From Acetobacteraceae bacterium (lineage in GTDB: Bacteria > Pseudomonadota > Alphaproteobacteria > Acetobacterales > Acetobacteraceae): DNA of 64,000 nt. Where the stretch lies: NCBI GenBank assembly GCA_009693865.1, contig SHWL01000002.1:32905-96904 (forward strand), read 5' to 3'. A program made the translations under genes and the position numbers. The notes beneath the pieces are model-generated. The model was not told the DNA's origin. It saw only the letters and a list, made by a program, of their open reading frames with translations, and made no database searches. Of this stretch, positions 60,106 to 64,000 are shown piece by piece (position 1 is the first letter of the stretch; each line of letters begins with the position of its first letter).

Positions 60106-61476
60106 ATGAGCCAACCGACTGACCGCCTGGACCGCCGTGTCTGGATTATCGCCGCCGCGTGCTCCTGCGGGCCGCTGATGTCCGGTCTCGATTCCACCAT
60201 GGTCAATGTCTCGTTGGACACTCTGAGTTCGGTGTTTGGTGCTCCCCTGGGCACGACCCAATGGGTAACCAGCGGCTATTTGCTCGCGCTGGCCCTGGCG
60301 TTGCCGCTCAGCGGGTGGCTGGTGGACCGGGTCGGCGCGCGGCGGATTTTTCTGGGTTGTTTCGCCGGGTTCATCCTGTGTTCGGTCCTGAGCGGGTTCG
60401 CGACTTCCATCCAACTCCTGATCCTGTGCCGGGTGCTGCAAGGCATCGCCGGCGGGCTGCTCGCGCCGATGATGCAAATGATGATGGCGCGCCACGCCGG
60501 ACGCCACATGGCCAGGGTCATCGGGGTTGCCGCCATGCCCGTCATGATCGGTCAAATGTTCGGTCCCAGCCTGGGCGGCCTCATTCTGGGCCACCTCGGC
60601 TGGCGCTGGATCTTTTTCGTGAACGTTCCGGTCGGATTGCTGGCGATCGGTTTCGCCTGGTTCGCCTTGCCGCGCGACGAAATCACCAGTTCGCGCCGCC
60701 TGGACCTGTTGGGATTCGCGATGATCTCCCCGGGCCTCGCGTTGCTGCTGGAAGGGCTGGTGTCGCTCGCGCACGGCGATGCGACGGCGCCGTTCAGTCT
60801 CGTGGCCAGTATCGCGCTGCTGTACGGATTCGCGAGGCACGCGCTGCGTCGTCCGGCTACCGCGCTGATCGATCTCCGATTGTTTCGAGCGCCAATTTTT
60901 CGCGCCGCCGCGAGCACGCAGTTTCTGTCCAATGCCATCAATTTTGGCGGCCAATTGCTGTTGCCGCTTTGGTTCCTGCAAGTCCGGCAAGAGTCCCCCA
61001 CGACAACCGGGCTGATGCTGGCGCCCCTTGGCCTTGGGATTTTCTTCGCGTTGCCGATCATGGGCCGTCTCAGCGAGCGATTCGGCCCGCGGGCGATCTC
61101 CGGCGCCGGCGCGGCGCTGTCGTTAATCGGCACATTACCCTTCGCCTTCGCCAGTGCCGAAACCCCTTATTTCATCCTGGGCCTCGCGCTGTTCGTACGT
61201 GGTTTCGGAGGTGGTTCGATCACCATCCCCTCAGCCGCCGCCGCATATTCGTCGGTGCCCAGGGAATCGCTGGGTCACGCGACAACATCCATCAATATCT
61301 GTCAGCGCTTCGGGGGCCCGACCGGGTCAGCCGGTCTGGCGATCTTCCTGCAATTCGCGCTCACCTATGCCGCGACAACGACGGCGGCCTATCACTGGGC
61401 ATTCTGGGCGCTCGCGGCGACCGCGGCGGCGGGATTGCTGGCCGCATCCCGCCTGCCCGGCCGTACGGCGCGGTGA
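60106..61476 (+). CDS. MFS drug:H+ antiporter, DHA2 (EmrB/QacA) type
   Basis: 456 residues from ATG 60106 (AAAAGGAAATC upstream; ATG 60088 in frame). The first helices carry the 14-TM DHA2 signatures SGLDSTMVNVSLDTLSSVFG, TQWVTSGYLLALALALPLSG (motif C-like region) and WLVDRVGARRIFLGCFAGF, with PVMIGQMFGPSLGGLILGHL and WRWIFFVNVPVGLLAIGF. DHA2 exporters expel hydrophobic toxic compounds across the inner membrane by proton antiport. The gene is alone; no HlyD/EmrA partner lies beside it, so it would act without a tripartite pump. Confidence 0.9.
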   Translation: MSQPTDRLDRRVWIIAAACSCGPLMSGLDSTMVNVSLDTLSSVFGAPLGTTQWVTSGYLLALALALPLSGWLVDRVGARRIFLGCFAGFILCSVLSGFATSIQLLILCRVLQGIAGGLLAPMMQMMMARHAGRHMARVIGVAAMPVMIGQMFGPSLGGLILGHLGWRWIFFVNVPVGLLAIGFAWFALPRDEITSSRRLDLLGFAMISPGLALLLEGLVSLAHGDATAPFSLVASIALLYGFARHALRRPATALIDLRLFRAPIFRAAASTQFLSNAINFGGQLLLPLWFLQVRQESPTTTGLMLAPLGLGIFFALPIMGRLSERFGPRAISGAGAALSLIGTLPFAFASAETPYFILGLALFVRGFGGGSITIPSAAAAYSSVPRESLGHATTSINICQRFGGPTGSAGLAIFLQFALTYAATTTAAYHWAFWALAATAAAGLLAASRLPGRTAR

Positions 61477-61608
61477 GCGATTCGCCCTGAACCGAAACGA
61501 TCGGGCGGTGAGAACCGGCGGCCGTCCATTCGCGCGGGGCATCCACCTCGACGGACGCCGCGTTTCGGGGGTAAGCTGGCGCCAAATCAGTAGCAGGAGC
61601 GCCAGGCG

Positions 61609-62835
61609 ATGAGTGGAGAAAACTGTCTGACCGGTATGAAGGTCCTTGACCTTACTCAGTTCGAGGCCGGTCCATCGTGCACCGAAGCCCTCGCCTGGAT
61701 GGGCGCGGACGTTGTGAAGGTCGAAAATCCGGGCGCGGGCGATCCGGGCCGGTCATCCGGGCGCACCAGCCCCGGCAACGACGCGCTGTATTTCTTGCAG
61801 TATAACTCGAACAAGCGTTCCGCCGCGGTAAACCTGAAGGATCCGCGCGGCCTGCAGCTCGTCAAGGATCTGGTCAAGAACGCCGACGTGATGATCGAGA
61901 ATTTTGCCCCTGGCGCGATTGAACGCCTCGGCCTCGGCTACGATGTCGTCAAGGCGATCAACCCCTCGATTATCTTCTGCCAGATCAAGGGTTTCGGCAC
62001 GGGCAGCCCCTACGAAAAAGGCCTCGCGTTCGACATGATCGCCCAGGCGTGCGGCGGGCTGATGAGCATCACGGGTGAGGAAGACGGCCCGCCCTGCAAG
62101 CCCGGCGCGACGATCGGCGACACCGGCACCGGCATGGTCATGGCGATCTCCATTCTGGGCGCCTATGTCCGGCGCCTGCGTACCGGCCAGGGCGAGCATC
62201 TGCAACTCGCGATGCAGGACTCGATCCTGCACTACATTCGCAATGCCTTTGCGTTCATGGAACGCACGGACGGCAAAGCGGCGCCGCGCGCGGGCTCGAA
62301 GACCGTCGGTGGCGGTAACCCGCCGATTGGCGTCTACCCCTGCAAGGGCGGCGGACCGAACGATTACGTCTATATCTACACCAGTGCCGCGAACCCCGAG
62401 CATTGGACCCGTTTGCTCAAGGTCATGGGCCGCGAGGAATTGATTGGCGACGAGCGCTATTCCACCCCGGCGGCGCGCACCGATCGGCGGGAGGAGGTCG
62501 ATGCGATCGTGACCGAATGGACGCTCAAACACGACAAGCAGACGGCGATGAATCTGGTCAGCGGTGCCACGATCCCGTCCGGCGCCGTGCTTGATACCCG
62601 CGAGCTGGCCGATGACAAAAGCTTCCAGGATCGGAAGATTCGCCAGACCATGAAGCACCCGGCGGTCGGCGATTACGTCATGAGCGGCTGGCCGGTGCGG
62701 TTCGGCGGCACACCGCCCGCCGTTGGCCCGGCACCGATGCTCGGGCAGCACAGCGCCAATATTCTGGCCGATTGGTTGAAGATGGACAACGACACCATCG
62801 GAGCCTTGAAATCGGACAAGGTGATCGCGGGATGA
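61609..62835 (+). CDS. CaiB/BaiF family CoA-transferase (class III)
   Basis: 408 residues. N-terminal MKVLDLTQFEAGPSCTEALA and WMGADVVKVENPGAGDPGRS precede the key aspartate region IFCQIKGFGTGSPYEKGLAF with the catalytic Asp in FDMIAQACGGLMSITG. Class III enzymes move CoA between carboxylic acids (carnitine, formate/oxalate, bile acids). The gene overlaps the enoyl-CoA hydratase start by four bases (ATGA), a standard catabolic pair: activate an acid as its CoA thioester, then hydrate it. Confidence 0.93.
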   Translation: MSGENCLTGMKVLDLTQFEAGPSCTEALAWMGADVVKVENPGAGDPGRSSGRTSPGNDALYFLQYNSNKRSAAVNLKDPRGLQLVKDLVKNADVMIENFAPGAIERLGLGYDVVKAINPSIIFCQIKGFGTGSPYEKGLAFDMIAQACGGLMSITGEEDGPPCKPGATIGDTGTGMVMAISILGAYVRRLRTGQGEHLQLAMQDSILHYIRNAFAFMERTDGKAAPRAGSKTVGGGNPPIGVYPCKGGGPNDYVYIYTSAANPEHWTRLLKVMGREELIGDERYSTPAARTDRREEVDAIVTEWTLKHDKQTAMNLVSGATIPSGAVLDTRELADDKSFQDRKIRQTMKHPAVGDYVMSGWPVRFGGTPPAVGPAPMLGQHSANILADWLKMDNDTIGALKSDKVIAG

Positions 62836-63608
62836 CGCATCAGTTTTGCACGGTCCAGGACGAGGGCCGGTTGCGCATCGTCACGCTCAACCGTCCCGAG
62901 GTGTTGAATGCGCTGCATGCCGACGCGAACGATGAACTGGCGGCGGTGTGGGATGAGTTCGCGGCGCGGGACGATCTCTGGGTCGGGATCGTCACCGGCG
63001 CCGGCGGACGCGCGTTTTCCGCGGGGAATGACCTGAAGGTTCAGGCCTCGGGCAAACGCCGCCCGAGCGGGCCCCGAGGATTCGCCGGCCTTTCGCATCG
63101 TTTCGATTTGGAGAAACCCCTGATCGCCGCGGTGAATGGCGTGGCGATGGGCGGCGGCTTCGAAGCCGCGCTGGCCTGCGACATCATCATCGCGTCGGAG
63201 AACGCAATCTTCGCGTTGCCCGAGCCGCGGGTTGGCCTGATCGCCGGCGCGGGGGGTGTGCACCGGCTGCCGCGCATCATTCCGATGAAAAAGGCGATGG
63301 GCATGATGCTGACCGGCCGGCGCGTGGCGGCGCGAGAGGGGTTCGAACTCGGCTTCGTCACCGAGGTCGTGCCCGAGGGTCAGGCCCTCGAAGGCGCCAA
63401 ACGCTGGGCCGCGATGATCCTGGAATGTTCGCCCAAGGCGGTCCGTGCGTCCAAACAGGCGGCCTATCGCGGGATGGACGAGCAGAAGCTGGAAACGGCG
63501 ATGCGCACGATTTATCCGGTGCAGCAGGAAAATATCGACAGTCAGGATTATATCGAAGGTCCGAAGGCATTCGCGGAAAAGCGGAAGCCGAACTGGTTGA
63601 ATAAGTAG
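62832..63608 (+). CDS. enoyl-CoA hydratase/isomerase family protein
   Basis: 258 residues from ATG 62832. Crotonase features: LRIVTLNRPEVLNALHADAN, the first oxyanion loop AGGRAFSAGNDLKVQASGKR, and the second, AAVNGVAMGGGFEAALACDI followed by IIASENAIFALPEPRVGLIA. The catalytic glutamates of typical hydratases lie in the ALPEPRVGL region, and E is present there. It acts on a CoA thioester after the neighbouring CoA-transferase. The C terminus QDYIEGPKAFAEKRKPNW is typical (dYxEGxxAFxEKR.P.W). Confidence 0.93.
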   Translation: MTHQFCTVQDEGRLRIVTLNRPEVLNALHADANDELAAVWDEFAARDDLWVGIVTGAGGRAFSAGNDLKVQASGKRRPSGPRGFAGLSHRFDLEKPLIAAVNGVAMGGGFEAALACDIIIASENAIFALPEPRVGLIAGAGGVHRLPRIIPMKKAMGMMLTGRRVAAREGFELGFVTEVVPEGQALEGAKRWAAMILECSPKAVRASKQAAYRGMDEQKLETAMRTIYPVQQENIDSQDYIEGPKAFAEKRKPNWLNK

Positions 63609-63858
63609 GACAAAGCCGGGGCCGCGTCTTCCGGCGCGTGTTCCGGCGGGAATATTGTTGGGGAAGATTGCTTGGGTGCGATAGGTTTTCGCGCGTCGGT
63701 TTGCAATCCTTGGGAACAGATGGAACCAGATCTCCGAACGCCAGTCGCCATCGGATGAGGTGGAAGATAACCCAGCGTTTCGGAAAGCCCTTGGAAGACC
63801 GCCGGGACATGAATGGACATTGGCCCTCGTCAAACCTTGGGAACTCCTGAGCCCCCCC
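63609..63858. other. gene-free interval before the insertion sequence
   Basis: 250 bases after the enoyl-CoA hydratase with no recognisable gene; open frames on either strand are short and have no family features. A direct repeat TTCCGGCG occurs twice near 63629-63650. It may be old flanking DNA of the insertion at the right edge. Confidence 0.4.
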
Positions 63859-64000
63859 TGTGTCAGAGAAGTTGCCGCCCGGATAGGATCAAGACCTCAG
63901 GGGGCGCTGGAAGACGAACATGGCTCGGTATGGACAGACGTTTAAGGACAACGCGGTGGCGCGACTGCTGCCGCCGCAGAGTTGCCCGGTAGAGGCGCTT
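63859..64000 (+). mobile_element. left end of an insertion sequence, IS3-type, cut by the window edge
   Basis: The transposase start at 63920 is preceded by about 60 bases typical of an IS left end. The terminal inverted repeat probably begins near TGTGTCAGAG at 63859-63868, as IS3 ends begin with TG; the other end lies outside the window, so the boundary is tentative. Confidence 0.45.
63920..64000 (+). CDS. IS3-family transposase OrfA, N-terminal fragment at the window edge
   Basis: Only the first 27 codons are visible: MARYGQTFKDNAVARLLPPQ followed by SCPVEAL. This is the start of the OrfA helix-turn-helix protein of one IS3-family group (typical opening MARYsQaFKd.aVARLLPPes..vE.v). OrfA binds the terminal repeats and, by a frameshift with OrfB, makes the transposase. 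GAAGACGAAC precedes the ATG. The rest lies outside the window. Confidence 0.8.
   Translation, partial: MARYGQTFKDNAVARLLPPQSCPVEAL

Noticed and set aside
60159..61490. 443-codon + strand frame inside the DHA2 transporter
   Set aside because: Arginine-rich alternate frame; the overlapping frame has canonical DHA2 signatures.

Overview
The window is GC-rich, uniformly coding-dense DNA with compact operons and frequent ATGA/GTGA stop-start overlaps. Gene content points to an alphaproteobacterium of the Rhodospirillales, most likely Acetobacteraceae. The pointers are a RodZ-like gene beside ispG, the miaA-ilvB-ilvN-ilvC block, grpE-dnaK-dnaJ with dapB nearby, several LLM-class flavin oxidoreductases, and CaiB/acyl-CoA dehydrogenase catabolism. 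The family assignment is inference from memory of these gene orders, not a computed result. No rRNA, tRNA or CRISPR array was recognised.

Layout. 1-3.3 kb: a left-truncated LLM oxidoreductase and two acyl-CoA dehydrogenases, closed by a hairpin terminator. 3.4-7.2 kb: rodZ-like and ispG, then an AT-richer three-gene operon encoding a stand-alone colicin-E3-type ribonuclease domain, a small acidic protein and an ImmA/IrrE metallopeptidase. 7.3-13.4 kb (minus strand): macro-domain hydrolase, CorA, ilvC-ilvN-ilvB and miaA. 13.7-18.7 kb: a putative two-gene toxin-antitoxin-like operon with its own operator/promoter, then grpE, dnaK and dnaJ with candidate heat-shock promoters. 18.7-24.7 kb: secreted proteins, a tail-to-tail DUF29 pair, a phosphodiesterase, dapB, then an AT-richer accessory patch with a Panacea-type antitoxin and partner, a small gene broken at a C10 tract and a small membrane protein. 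24.8-33.9 kb: mnmG, a large 2OG-Fe(II) oxygenase, a GMC oxidoreductase, a PEP-CTERM-like secreted protein, a three-subunit cobalt-type nitrile hydratase/thiocyanate hydrolase and a secreted beta-propeller protein. 34-40.8 kb: LLM monooxygenase, PEP synthase/PPDK regulatory kinase, a Phd/VapC module with a frameshifted toxin, aminotransferase, GGT-like lipoprotein and DsbA-like protein. 40.8-51.7 kb (minus strand): a type I secretion ABC transporter and HlyD adaptor in one run with a Sel1-repeat protein, a giant two-module glycosyltransferase, an unknown protein and a GT4 glycosyltransferase. 52-64 kb: amidase, GNAT, MNT/HEPN module, AmpG-like and DHA2 transporters, SDR, PhoD-like phosphatase, LLM oxidoreductase, CoA-transferase, enoyl-CoA hydratase and, at the right edge, the start of an IS3-type transposase.

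How it fits together. Housekeeping blocks (isoprenoid precursor, branched-chain amino acids, tRNA modification, chaperones, lysine/peptidoglycan precursor) are interrupted by small accessory modules. Five toxin-antitoxin-like loci lie in 64 kb, and two of them (after ispG and beside mnmG) sit at the 3' ends of conserved genes in noticeably AT-richer DNA. The catabolic genes (acyl-CoA dehydrogenases, CoA-transferase, enoyl-CoA hydratase, amidase, nitrile hydratase, flavin monooxygenases) suggest a versatile degrader of organic acids and xenobiotic-like compounds. The secretion/glycosyltransferase run and the ribonuclease operon are the best candidates for undescribed biology.
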